Positions 17,563 to 25,570 of a stretch of DNA of 64,000 nt are shown piece after piece. The notes under the pieces were generated by a model, which was not told the DNA's origin, made no database searches, and saw only the letters and a list, made by a program, of their open reading frames with translations. A program made the translations under genes and the position numbers. Source of the DNA: Azospirillum melinis (GTDB lineage: Bacteria; Pseudomonadota; Alphaproteobacteria; Azospirillales; Azospirillaceae); NCBI RefSeq assembly GCF_013340935.1, contig NZ_WHOS01000011.1, forward strand, positions 1 to 64,000, given 5' to 3'. Numbering within the stretch: the first letter of the stretch is position 1; each line of letters opens with the position of its first letter.

Positions 17563-17943
17563 ATGGTCGAGTTTTCCACATACGAAGAATTAGATAATCT
17601 CATTGATGAAAATAACGGGGTTGTTTCGTGCAACATGCGAAGTCTGCGCGATTGCTATAATGTAGCTAAGCTTGGAGTGCACGTTGCGAGGCAGATATCT
17701 CGTGATCTCAACAATAGAGGATTGGGCCATTTCCCAGAAGATCTTCCAATAAATCAGTGGGATCGCGTTCGCGTATTCAAGAAGGCAAGTAAGCTTGGCG
17801 CTATTATTGAGTCATTAAGCTCTCTTGATGAAGAGTCAGATGATATCCTTCGTGAAGTGAACGGCGGAAATGGAGATGAGACCCTTAGAAAGGTCAAGGC
17901 CATGATTGATGACTACTTTGAGTGGACAACGGGGGAGTCCTAA
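17563..17943 (+). CDS. Hypothetical protein with a wHTH-like domain common in conflict systems
   Basis: A 126-residue protein. ATG 17563 is chosen because GGAG at 17553-17556 gives a good ribosome site; 17551 is the alternative. The central part (MRSLRDCYNVAKLGVHVARQISRDLNNRGLGHFPEDLP, about residues 25-63, with WDRVRVF after) resembles a small winged-helix-like domain that occurs inside larger antiviral conflict proteins. The C-terminus is acidic. The gene is AT-rich compared with the plasmid, and a terminator follows at 18081. It may be a stand-alone or broken piece of a larger system. Function unknown. Confidence 0.5.
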   Translation: MVEFSTYEELDNLIDENNGVVSCNMRSLRDCYNVAKLGVHVARQISRDLNNRGLGHFPEDLPINQWDRVRVFKKASKLGAIIESLSSLDEESDDILREVNGGNGDETLRKVKAMIDDYFEWTTGES

Positions 17944-18080
17944 GCATCACATCAGATTGATGCAGCCGGCGCATATTGTCCATTCAGGCGCCTGCTTCAG
18001 TGCTGTAATCGGACCTGGTGGTGGTCGCGGAGCCCCGTCGTGGCAGCGTATAAGGCTTGTGTTTTCCTCGAAGGATCAGC

Positions 18081-18111
18081 CGCCGGCGTTCGCGCCGCGC
18101 GGCTTTTTTGT
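18081..18111 (+). terminator. Rho-independent terminator
   Basis: GCCGC (18081-18085) pairs with GCGGC (18101-18105), with a further inner GC stem around a TTCG loop, followed by six T residues. It ends the unit starting at 17563. Confidence 0.65.
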
Positions 18112-18132
18112 TGCCTGGAGAAAGGTGTGATC

Positions 18133-18633
18133 ATGGCGAAAAGACGACCGCCTCGGCGCTTCGAGCAATGGGTTATTCGGAAGACCTGCCTGCGTAGCGC
18201 GACACATCGCTTTGCCCGCATTTGGGAGCTGGAGTGTAGTGGTTGCCAGAGGCATTACGGTGCGAATAGCTGCGACCATCATTTGCGCCGGTGCCCGTTT
18301 TGCGATGGAGGCCCGCCGCCTGAACCTCTCGATGGAACGCAGGGCAATTGGCTGGCAGGCCCTAATGAGGCTCCTCACGGAGGCGGTGCGGGGCACGGTT
18401 TTGCTGGCTTTTCGAGGGGGCGGATTGCCCCCGGCAGGACGTCTCGGACCTCAATGAGACGGATGGGGGCGAAGGGAGACGACGCCCGCAGCCGCCAGTG
18501 CCATAACGAAATCATCATGCCCGTGGCCGACTTCGAAGGCGAAGCTGGACCGGAGGTGAAGGTTGGCACGGCCGGCTGGGGCGCTGAGGGCGAGTTGGAC
18601 TTGGCAAAGCTCGCGTCGGCCATCCGTCCGTAA
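18133..18633 (+). CDS. Small zinc-ribbon-like protein, unknown function
   Basis: A 166-residue product from ATG 18133, with ggagaaagg upstream as ribosome site. The N-terminal half has LECSGCQRHYG followed by CDHHLRRCPFC, a four-cysteine pattern likely to bind zinc. The C-terminal half is Gly- and charge-rich and without a recognised fold. It stands between the wHTH-like gene and the HEPN-like gene in the same direction. I do not recognise the family. Confidence 0.5.
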   Translation: MAKRRPPRRFEQWVIRKTCLRSATHRFARIWELECSGCQRHYGANSCDHHLRRCPFCDGGPPPEPLDGTQGNWLAGPNEAPHGGGAGHGFAGFSRGRIAPGRTSRTSMRRMGAKGDDARSRQCHNEIIMPVADFEGEAGPEVKVGTAGWGAEGELDLAKLASAIRP

Positions 18634-18679
18634 CGACCACCGGGAAGAGGCGGCGGTGTGGGCCCCCCTCCCTTTATCT

Positions 18680-18699
18680 GTGATAATGTCCTTTATCAC
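18680..18699. promoter_or_regulatory. Short palindrome at the promoter of the HEPN-like gene
   Basis: GTGATAA (18680-18686) and TTATCAC (18693-18699) are perfect arms. GATAAT at 18682-18687 could be a -10 box. The palindrome lies 21 bp before ATG 18721, a position suited to repression. Confidence 0.45.
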
Positions 18700-18720
18700 G
18701 CATACCAGAGGGCCACGTGC

Positions 18721-19203
18721 ATGGCGCGCTCCACGGTGAACATCGACGGCTACGAGGACCGGTTCCGGAAGCTTCTTCCACGCTCGCAGGACACGACTCT
18801 GCTGGTCTTGAAGGGGCATCTGCTGATGGAGGAGCTGGTGAACGAACTGGTCACAGGCCTGCTGCCGAACCCAGCTGTGTTCTCCCCCACTCAGATCAGG
18901 CTGCACGACCGCATCTGCTTGGCCCAGGCTCTTCTGCCTAATGGAGAGGCACCTTTGCCGCTGGAGGCTGCCCTCACGCTGAACACCCTACGGAACAGAC
19001 TGGCCCACCACCTGGAGCACCCCCAGGTGGATCAGCTCATAGCCGAGTTTCTGCGGGCGTTTGAGGACCCAGAAGCACTGGACGAATTCGGGACGGAGCG
19101 TACAGCCACCCGGCTTCGCCGCTGCATTGCGTTCCTCTGCGGCATGCTGGCGGGAATGGTCGCGGGGATCCGCGCGGTGAAGGACCGGAAGGCGCGGGCA
19201 TGA
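18721..19203 (+). CDS. HEPN-like protein coupled to a tyrosine recombinase
   Basis: A 160-residue helical protein. Near residue 92 it has TLRNRLAHHLEHP, which contains the R-x4-H motif of HEPN domains, the fold of many RNases in toxin and defence systems. The N-terminal half is also helical and acidic. Its stop overlaps the start of the recombinase gene (ATGA at 19200-19203), so both are co-translated. Upstream is a palindrome suited to control. Whether it is an RNase toxin, a regulator of the recombinase or something else is not shown by the sequence. Confidence 0.5.
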   Translation: MARSTVNIDGYEDRFRKLLPRSQDTTLLVLKGHLLMEELVNELVTGLLPNPAVFSPTQIRLHDRICLAQALLPNGEAPLPLEAALTLNTLRNRLAHHLEHPQVDQLIAEFLRAFEDPEALDEFGTERTATRLRRCIAFLCGMLAGMVAGIRAVKDRKARA

Positions 19204-20159
19204 CCAACACCCTGGTATCGACGTCTGCGCCACCGCTCCCCGTGCTGGTCGCGGCTGCCGGTGAGCGGGCCAGCATCCGCTTCCTGGAGTTCTTCACGGC
19301 GACCATCCGCAACGCGCACACCCGCCGGGCCTACGCCCACGCGGTCGGCGACTTCCTGGCCTGGTGCGAGTCCGCCGGGGTGCCGGCGCTTACCGCGGTG
19401 CAGCCGTTGCACGTCGCGACCTGGATCGAGGGACTGACGCGCAGCCACACGGCCCCAACGGCCAAGCAGCGCTTGGCGGCAGTGCGGCATCTGTTCGACT
19501 GGCTGGTGGTGGGCCAGGTGGTGGCGGTGAGCCCGGCGGCTTCGGTGCGGGGACCCCGGCATGTCGTGCGGGTGGGCAAAACCCCGGTTCTGGATCCGGC
19601 CGAGGCGCGGGCGTTGCTCGACAGCATCGATGTCGGGACGGTGATCGGCCTGCGTGACCGCGCGCTGATCGGGCTGATGGTCTACAGCTTCGCCCGGGTC
19701 GGTGCCGCCCTGGCGATGCGGGTGGAGGACGTTTATCCCCAGAGCCGCCGGCTGTGGGTGCGGCTGCGCGAGAAGGGCGGCAAGGTCCACGCGCTGCCCT
19801 GCCATCACACGCTCGAAGACTATCTGGTGGCCTACCTGGACGGCAGCGGGTTGCGCGACGACCCCAAGGGGCCGCTGTTCCGCACGATCGGCCGCGGCAC
19901 TGGCCGGCTGTCCGAGCGCCCGCTGCCGCAAGCGAGCGCCCACGCCATGGTGCGCCGGCGGGCCGCCGCCGCCGGCATCGAAACGCCGCTCGGCTGCCAC
20001 AGCTTCCGCGCCACCGGGATCACCGCCTACCTGGCCAACGGCGGCACGCTGGAAACTGCCGCCGTTATGGCCAACCACGCCTCCACCCGCACCACCCAGC
20101 TCTACGACCGCCGCGGGGACCGGGTCAGCCTGGACGAGGTCGAGCGCATTCGGATCTGA
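19200..20159 (+). CDS. Tyrosine recombinase / site-specific integrase, intact
   Basis: A 319-residue XerC/D-like recombinase with a core-binding domain (about 25-115) and a catalytic domain (about 125-310). The catalytic set is visible: R in SFARVGAAL, the beta-hairpin lysine in EKGGKVH, H-x-x-R in CHSFRATG, the second H in MANHAST, and Y in TTQLYDRR. It can act in resolving plasmid multimers or moving cassettes. Unlike the integrase at 5711, this one is complete. No attachment sites were identified with confidence. Confidence 0.88.
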   Translation: MTNTLVSTSAPPLPVLVAAAGERASIRFLEFFTATIRNAHTRRAYAHAVGDFLAWCESAGVPALTAVQPLHVATWIEGLTRSHTAPTAKQRLAAVRHLFDWLVVGQVVAVSPAASVRGPRHVVRVGKTPVLDPAEARALLDSIDVGTVIGLRDRALIGLMVYSFARVGAALAMRVEDVYPQSRRLWVRLREKGGKVHALPCHHTLEDYLVAYLDGSGLRDDPKGPLFRTIGRGTGRLSERPLPQASAHAMVRRRAAAAGIETPLGCHSFRATGITAYLANGGTLETAAVMANHASTRTTQLYDRRGDRVSLDEVERIRI

Positions 20160-20279
20160 GGGGGCGTCGCTCCCTGATGTCCAAATCAGCCTATCGCATG
20201 GGCAGCGAGCCCAATCTGCAAGACATATCAGTGAGTTGCATGAATTTTCACTTTGTTGCAGGAAGTTGCGGAAAGTTGC

Positions 20280-20498
20280 AGAAATTTTCACGGTTTTGGC
20301 GGGCAGGATGGGTGATGTGGGCCCCGTTGGCCCACATCACCGCCTTATTCGCCTGCGGCTCAACGGCGTCCTGCTCTGCGAGGCGGACAGGCTCCGCCTG
20401 TAGTGTTGGCTCCAGCATGGGGCACATGGGTCGTCTACCAGGGGAGCAGGCCAACCATGATCTGGCGTATCCTGTGCCGCTTCCGTTGCTGCTGCTAT
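20280..20498 (+). repeat. Dispersed palindromic repeat, copy C
   Basis: Closely matches copy A (2091-2305) over its full length and the inverted copy B over its core. It starts with the GGTGATGTGG palindrome, holds a hairpin AGGCGGA/TCCGCCT, and ends directly at the promoter of the toxin-antitoxin gene at 20521. Confidence 0.75.
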
Positions 20499-20522
20499 AG
20501 CAAAATGCTATAATTTTGCTAT
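20486..20522 (+). promoter_or_regulatory. Leaderless promoter with operator palindrome
   Basis: A perfect TATAAT at 20509-20514 sits 7 bp before the ATG at 20521, with TTGCTG at 20487-20492 as possible -35 (16-bp spacer). ATAGCAAAAT (20497-20506) and ATTTTGCTAT (20513-20522) form a perfect inverted repeat over the -10 box and start codon. The transcript would start at or near the ATG and be leaderless. The palindrome is the likely operator for the antitoxin part of the gene. Confidence 0.65.
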
Positions 20523-21129
20523 GCTTCGGATTGGATATACGCCGGCTTCCTTGATGGTTTTGCGCCAGATGCCGCGCCCCATTGCGGCCGTGATCCGTCA
20601 GACGATGCAGGAGGTGGCAACGAAGCCCGCCGCTGTTCAGAACGGACAGACACGGCAAGGATGCGACAGCCACCAGCTTGGCGTCGGAGACTGGCGGGTC
20701 GTCTCTGCCATCGAGGACGAGGCGGTGATCGTGATCGACGGTGGAGCGAGAGGGGAATCGATGGTCAATCCGGCGCAGATCCTCCGTGACAGCCAGGGCA
20801 GGCCGATGTTCGCTGTGCTGCCCATCGCCGAGTATGAGCGCCTGCTGGAGGCCGCCGACGAAGCCGCAGCGCTCCAGGCCTACGACGCCTACAAGGAGGC
20901 GGCTCCCGAGACCTTTCCCGATGAGGTGGCCGGGCGCCTGTTGGACGGGGAGCACCCGGTGAAGGTGTTCCGCGAGCACCGCGGTATGACGCAGAGCCAG
21001 CTCGCCCAGGCCGCTGGCCTCAAGCAGTCTTATGTTTCGCAGATCGAGAGCGGGGTGCGGACCGGATCGGTTGACGTTCTTAAGCGCATCGCCGCCGCTC
21101 TACGCGTAGACCTGAACGACCTTAGCTGA
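20521..21129 (+). CDS. RelE/ParE-like toxin fused in frame to an XRE antitoxin
   Basis: A single 202-residue frame. Residues 1-80 resemble a RelE/ParE toxin (LRQMPRPIAAVIRQTMQ; GVGDWRVVSAIEDEAVIVID). From M81 (20761) the sequence is a complete antitoxin: a Phd-like entry ILRDSQGRPMFAVLPIAEYE, a linker, then an XRE helix-turn-helix (MTQSQLAQAAGLKQSYVSQIESG). Normally these are two genes; here no stop separates them. AGGGG at 20751-20755 lies just before the ATG at 20761, so the antitoxin could also be made alone. The arginine-rich motif usual before GDWR in active toxins reads HQLGVGDWR, which may mean the toxin half is weak or dead. Confidence 0.7.
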   Translation: MLRIGYTPASLMVLRQMPRPIAAVIRQTMQEVATKPAAVQNGQTRQGCDSHQLGVGDWRVVSAIEDEAVIVIDGGARGESMVNPAQILRDSQGRPMFAVLPIAEYERLLEAADEAAALQAYDAYKEAAPETFPDEVAGRLLDGEHPVKVFREHRGMTQSQLAQAAGLKQSYVSQIESGVRTGSVDVLKRIAAALRVDLNDLS

Positions 21130-21143
21130 CCAGGAGCCGGACC

Positions 21144-21404
21144 ATGAGCAAGGCGCTGAGCCTCGAGAACCTTGAGTTTATGTCCGAGAAGGAGGAGGAG
21201 GCGTTCATGGAGGACTTCGACGCCGAGATCGCCTCTGACGACGGCGAGGAAGCCCGCTCCCATCTGGCTGCCGGCCGTCCCATCACCTATTGGGAGGAGG
21301 ACATTCCGCCGGAGCTGTTGAAGCGGGAATACCCCTCGGGGCGGATCGAAGTGGTTGATTTCCGCACAAAGCCGGAGTGGGTGGTACGGGTTATCAAGGA
21401 ATGA
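21144..21404 (+). CDS. Small acidic hypothetical protein
   Basis: An 86-residue acidic protein with a good ribosome site (aggagccgg) 14 bp after the toxin-antitoxin gene, so probably in the same transcript. The pattern ITYWEEDIPPELLKREYPSGR is typical of small proteins often found next to toxin-antitoxin genes. Function unknown. Confidence 0.55.
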   Translation: MSKALSLENLEFMSEKEEEAFMEDFDAEIASDDGEEARSHLAAGRPITYWEEDIPPELLKREYPSGRIEVVDFRTKPEWVVRVIKE

Positions 21405-21480
21405 CGTTGGCCTTTGTCCCAGCTTGTGATGGGAAGCTGGGACATGACCATCTGCACAGCAGAAATGTGACGTCAGTGGC

Positions 21481-22686
21481 TTATCGGGATCGGTTCGGGA
21501 AAGGAACTACAGCACCCGACTCTGTGCTTTGTACCGGCCTCTCCGCAAAGCGAGGAGTGAGTTGCACCACTTCAGCCCGATCTCGACTAAACCAGCCAGG
21601 CGGAAGATTGCAGAGGTTCTCAACGTCGCCGGCCGAAATTGTGAACTCGACAGCGAGTAGGTCGGCCTTGCTGCGTACACCAGCATCGACGATGAGGTTG
21701 AGGGCATCAGCCAACACGTGCGGCTGCTGCAACTCCCAGCGTCCGCGGTCTAGCGGCTCTTCCTTCGACCATCCTTTGGCGGAATAGAGTTTGTAGAGGT
21801 GGGGAGCTTGGTCCTCAGAAATCAAATTCAGATCCGCCAACCGTTTGATCTGCGCCTTAATGGAGACACGCCAGCGCTCCTTCAGCGTCACCAGCGCTGC
21901 TAGGCTGGGTACCCGCACCTCAAGAGGGAAGGTGGTAGAGGGCAGAAGGAAGGCACTTGCTAGCCGGAATGCTTGGGTTTCGATGTGCTTGAGATCAGTT
22001 CGCAACTGCTCTTCGGTTACATGCTTGTGCAGAAGCGCATGAGCCATTTCGTGGGCTGCGTCCATCTGTCGACGTGCAAAGGCCATCTTGTCTGTGGCCA
22101 GCAGAACATGCGGTCTGTCATCCGCTAAGGACCAGCCGCAGAGCCCATCGAGCTTCGCGGTGCCCATCTCAATTGAACCGATGACAAAGCCAACGCGCTC
22201 CATAAGAGCAACGACGTCAACGCACGGCCCTTCGCCAATCTTCCAGTACCGGCGCAGATCCAGGGCAATCCGTTCGATGTCCTCATCACGGAGCTGGCGG
22301 TAGCTGCTGCTGCCAAGAACGTCGGGGATGTCGACAGCAGGCAAATCCACGTAATGCTGCACCGTGGCGCTGACCTCCTGCAACCAGCGCATCTGGACCC
22401 GCTGGTACGCGAGATCGCGGACGTAGGCGCTCGACAGCGAGCGGAAGAACACCGGCCGTGCGCTTGTGATCTGCGGGCGCAGGAAGAATTCTGGGCGCAC
22501 CCGCAACTCGGCTGCCAACTGCTGCAACGCGTCGGGATCTGGGGATGACGTGCCGTCCTCCCAGCGTGAGACGCTGCTGGCATTCACCCCAAGCCGCCGG
22601 GCGAGTGCGGACATGCTTGGAATCCGTAGCGCCTCCCGCGCCTCCGTCAGGCGGCCGGGAATGAACCCTGGTGTTCCCATTCTCAT
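21481..22686 (-). CDS. XRE regulator fused to ImmA/IrrE-type zinc metallopeptidase
   Basis: A 401-residue protein. Residues about 10-65 are an XRE helix-turn-helix (ALARRLGVNASSVSRWEDG). The middle part is a peptidase of the ImmA/IrrE (DUF955) group with the zinc motif HEMAH in AAHEMAHALLH near residue 215. The C-terminal part is conserved in this class. Such proteins cleave repressors or antitoxins in response to damage or phage. ATG 22686 follows AAGAGGG at usual spacing. It lies 65 bp after the gene at 22752-23486 on the same strand and probably shares its transcript. Confidence 0.8.
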   Translation of the reverse strand: MRMGTPGFIPGRLTEAREALRIPSMSALARRLGVNASSVSRWEDGTSSPDPDALQQLAAELRVRPEFFLRPQITSARPVFFRSLSSAYVRDLAYQRVQMRWLQEVSATVQHYVDLPAVDIPDVLGSSSYRQLRDEDIERIALDLRRYWKIGEGPCVDVVALMERVGFVIGSIEMGTAKLDGLCGWSLADDRPHVLLATDKMAFARRQMDAAHEMAHALLHKHVTEEQLRTDLKHIETQAFRLASAFLLPSTTFPLEVRVPSLAALVTLKERWRVSIKAQIKRLADLNLISEDQAPHLYKLYSAKGWSKEEPLDRGRWELQQPHVLADALNLIVDAGVRSKADLLAVEFTISAGDVENLCNLPPGWFSRDRAEVVQLTPRFAERPVQSTESGAVVPFPNRSR

Positions 22687-22751
22687 GACCAAACCCTCTT
22701 ATGGGCAACCGCCGGGTGACGGCCGCCCTTCCCCGATAGCGTGGCGCGGTT

Positions 22752-23486
22752 TTAGCCCGCGCGGCCGTCTTCTTCATTAGCATTCGAATGGTCGGGGGCC
22801 TCAGGCACAATAAAAGGTTTCGGGCGCCGCTTGAGGCGGACCAGCGAACCGCTGGACGGGGCGGCCGGCGGTTCGTCGTCCGGGGAAACAGGGTTTCCAG
22901 GCAGATCGGCATAACCGGCCAGAAAATCCTCAATGGGAAGGTAGAGCACGTACTCCTGATAGGCGGAGTCGACAATGCCCACCGCGACCTCTTGAATCCC
23001 CCCCGCATCCGCCGGATCCCGGGCGATGAGGAAGAGGACGAACAGGTCACCAATCTTTGGACCTGTGCCGTCAAGGTCCAGCCGGGGAGTCAAAAACCAG
23101 TTCAGTGTCACGCCGGCCAGGCGAGACATGTTTTTGGTCGGGATCTTTCCTTTTTCCGGCATCGCCGCCAAGCCGAAGATGATGCCGTTCTCCGGCCCCT
23201 GAAAGCGCATAAAGGGTTGGAACACCTTCAGGCCGTTCTGCGGAATGACGTCACCCTCGAGCGGCACCCCCCCGTGCAGCAGGCAGGCGCTGCGAAAACC
23301 GTGCTCCTGCATTCGGAAGCGCGCTTGGCCAATCAGCTCCCGGGCCGATCGTCCGCTCAGCCCCGAGTGGTCCCGCACCATCTCGAAGGCCTTGCGAGCT
23401 TCGGCGACACCCATGTCGTAGAGGTCAATGATTAGATCGCGGGGCAGGGTCTGGAGCAGGCGGACTTTCAGCAGGGCGGCTTCCAT
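22752..23486 (-). CDS. Unknown protein upstream of the ImmA/IrrE peptidase gene
   Basis: A 244-residue protein from ATG 23486, with GGAG seven bases upstream; a longer GTG start at 23558 is less likely. The N-terminus is helical, the middle has strands with LFVLFLIARDPADAGG and YVLYLPIEDFLAGY, and the C-terminal 50 residues are proline-rich and likely disordered. I do not recognise the family. Position directly before an XRE-peptidase gene suggests it could be the protease substrate or the effector it controls. Confidence 0.6.
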   Translation of the reverse strand: MEAALLKVRLLQTLPRDLIIDLYDMGVAEARKAFEMVRDHSGLSGRSARELIGQARFRMQEHGFRSACLLHGGVPLEGDVIPQNGLKVFQPFMRFQGPENGIIFGLAAMPEKGKIPTKNMSRLAGVTLNWFLTPRLDLDGTGPKIGDLFVLFLIARDPADAGGIQEVAVGIVDSAYQEYVLYLPIEDFLAGYADLPGNPVSPDDEPPAAPSSGSLVRLKRRPKPFIVPEAPDHSNANEEDGRAG

Positions 23487-23613
23487 AACATGCTCCAGCG
23501 TTGCGCTAACATGGAAATTATATCCAAAATTTTGCGCAATACAAGCTACAGATACCACTATTTTGCAATTTGCCCTGCTAGAGGCCGGCAGCCGAAACCG
23601 GAAGTTCTCCGGA

Positions 23614-24132
23614 TCATTGCGCGTCGGAGGACGGTTCGAGCGGGGTGAAGGAGAAGATGTACTCGCCGGATACCTGGATCTTCACCGGGTTGCCGCCGAC
23701 CTTCTGCGGCCGTCCGTCGACTGCGGTTTTGATGGAAGCTCCGAGAGTGCGGTTGAGGCGCGCCTTCAAGGGGTTGCCCCGCTCATCGCCAGGGCGGTTG
23801 CCGATGGCCTGCAGATAGATGCTCTGCAGGGCAGGGTCTGTGCGAATGCGCTGAAAGACGCGCAGGGTGACGTCAGCGAAGGCGGCGGCGGGGGCGCCGG
23901 CGGGACACAGCTCGCGCGCGAGGTCGATCGCCTTCATCTTGATGGCGGCTTCTGCCTCGACCTGCTTGGCGGCGTCGGGGTTGATGTTGTGGAGGGTGGG
24001 AGTGACCGCCTGGGCGATGAGGTGGGCGAGGTAATCCGCCTCCTCAAAGCCATACTCCTTGGCTTCACGAGCCACGGCCACGGCCACGGCGAGGGGGAGG
24101 CGAATGGTCTTTTGCAGGGTTACGTCGTCCAT
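23614..24132 (-). CDS. Hypothetical protein, possibly RHH-type at its N-terminus
   Basis: A 172-residue protein starting at ATG 24132 behind AGGAGGG. The beginning (VTLQKTIRLPLAVAVAVAREAKEYGFEEADYLAHLIAQ) looks like a strand plus two helices, as in ribbon-helix-helix DNA binders. The rest is mixed and unrecognised. Just upstream, ATGGAGAGT occurs twice 16 bp apart (near 24170 and 24186), a possible operator. Confidence 0.5.
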   Translation of the reverse strand: MDDVTLQKTIRLPLAVAVAVAREAKEYGFEEADYLAHLIAQAVTPTLHNINPDAAKQVEAEAAIKMKAIDLARELCPAGAPAAAFADVTLRVFQRIRTDPALQSIYLQAIGNRPGDERGNPLKARLNRTLGASIKTAVDGRPQKVGGNPVKIQVSGEYIFSFTPLEPSSDAQ

Positions 24133-24433
24133 AGGGCCCTCCTTCGGCCTTCCAAAAGACGCTCTTAGCATGGAGAGTCTTTACAATGGAGAGTGTAACT
24201 AGGCCTACGACCACCGTCAATCGTAAAGATTGTTAATACATAAAGGGTCTCAAGGCTAGGCGCGCGCCTCTTTGGCTCCTGAGAACAGAACTATACCGGA
24301 ACTCAGATGCAAATTCCCTCCAACTGGTCACCAAACAGAACGAGTATCACATAACGATGCTTGAATCGGATATCGATTTTCGGTATACGATTTCTATATC
24401 AGAAAAAATGCTATGTGAGAGATGGAGGGTGTG

Positions 24434-25390
24434 ATGGCGAAGGATAGCAAGATCCCCGAGTGGTCCCTGCGTCCCGGCGAGCGGATCGAGCGCAAGGTGC
24501 TGCAGGACATCTATGGTGGACGGACGCAGGGCGGTATTGGTCCTTCCAAGTCGAGCCCGAACGTACTCATCTTCTCTGACCCTATCTCCGGCGAGCAGCA
24601 TGGCTACGTTGATGGCTGGATGCCGGATGGGTGCTTCCACTACACGGGGGAAGGGCAGCGCGGCGATCAGCAGATGAAGTCGGGCAACGCCAGCATCCTG
24701 CGTCACAAGGAGGAAGGTCGCGCGCTACGGGTCTTTCAAGGCGCGCGCGGCACCGTGACGTACCTGGGTGAGTTTGAGGTCGACACCGAGCGCCCTTCCT
24801 ACATCACCGACGCCCCGGAAACTGGAGGGGGGCCGATCCGCACCGTGATCGTATTTCGTCTGCGGCCGAAGGATATCGAGCCCGCTCCTGCGAGCAACAA
24901 GCTCGCCGGTATTGGCCCCGCCCCCGTGGAAGAAGTGCCGGTGGAGGAGCAATGGACCGAAAAGGCCTTCGTTGATCCCGCTCGTGAGCCGTATGAGATG
25001 GAGCGCCGCGAAGCCAAGTTGGTGCTGGCCTTGCGGGATCATCTGCGCAGTCAAAGCCACACTGTGGTGCGCCTGAAACTCCTGCCTGAGGGTGAGGCCA
25101 AGCCTATCCTCACTGACCTATACGACAAAACCACCAACCTATTGGTGGAGGCTAAGGGCTCCACCGAACGCGGTGCCATCCGCATGGCCATTGGCCAGCT
25201 CGCCGACTACCGCCGCTTCCTCGACGCCCCCGAGTGCGCCATTCTGCTACCGTCGGAACCGCGCTCCGATCTACGGCGGCTGGCAGCCGCGGAGGCCATC
25301 ACGCTGATCTGGCCTGTTGAATCTGGATTCCGTTTTGAGCAGTCGTCGGCAGCCACTCAGGCTTCGGCCGCCGAGGCGGTGATCGCCTGA
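24434..25390 (+). CDS. Type IV restriction endonuclease with SRA-like reader domain (ScoMcrA-like)
   Basis: A 318-residue protein. Residues about 10-150 resemble the SRA-like domain of ScoMcrA-type enzymes, with RKVLQDIYGG, QGGIGPSKSSPNVLIFSDP and YTGEGQRGDQQM, which reads modified DNA. The C-terminal part has TDLYDKTTNLLVEAKGST, the D and ExK pattern of a PD-(D/E)XK nuclease, followed by a helix with QLADYRRF. It would cut foreign DNA carrying base or backbone modifications. GGAGGG precedes ATG 24434; ATG 24422 is an alternative. A one-gene defence unit. The 244 bp before it hold no gene. Confidence 0.78.
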   Translation: MAKDSKIPEWSLRPGERIERKVLQDIYGGRTQGGIGPSKSSPNVLIFSDPISGEQHGYVDGWMPDGCFHYTGEGQRGDQQMKSGNASILRHKEEGRALRVFQGARGTVTYLGEFEVDTERPSYITDAPETGGGPIRTVIVFRLRPKDIEPAPASNKLAGIGPAPVEEVPVEEQWTEKAFVDPAREPYEMERREAKLVLALRDHLRSQSHTVVRLKLLPEGEAKPILTDLYDKTTNLLVEAKGSTERGAIRMAIGQLADYRRFLDAPECAILLPSEPRSDLRRLAAAEAITLIWPVESGFRFEQSSAATQASAAEAVIA

Positions 25391-25570
25391 TCAGAGGGAG
25401 GCGTCTATAGGTGAGATCTTTGCTCTTGTCGTGCCCTCTGGCCGGAAGTGGCACGCGGCGACCGCGCGCCGGATGATTCTGCGGTTAGAGCCCGACCGCA
25501 AAACCTGACGCTCATTTGTCGGTCTGCTGAGGGAAAGCCAGGGCTCGTCGTATCATTTAAATTGAGTGAA

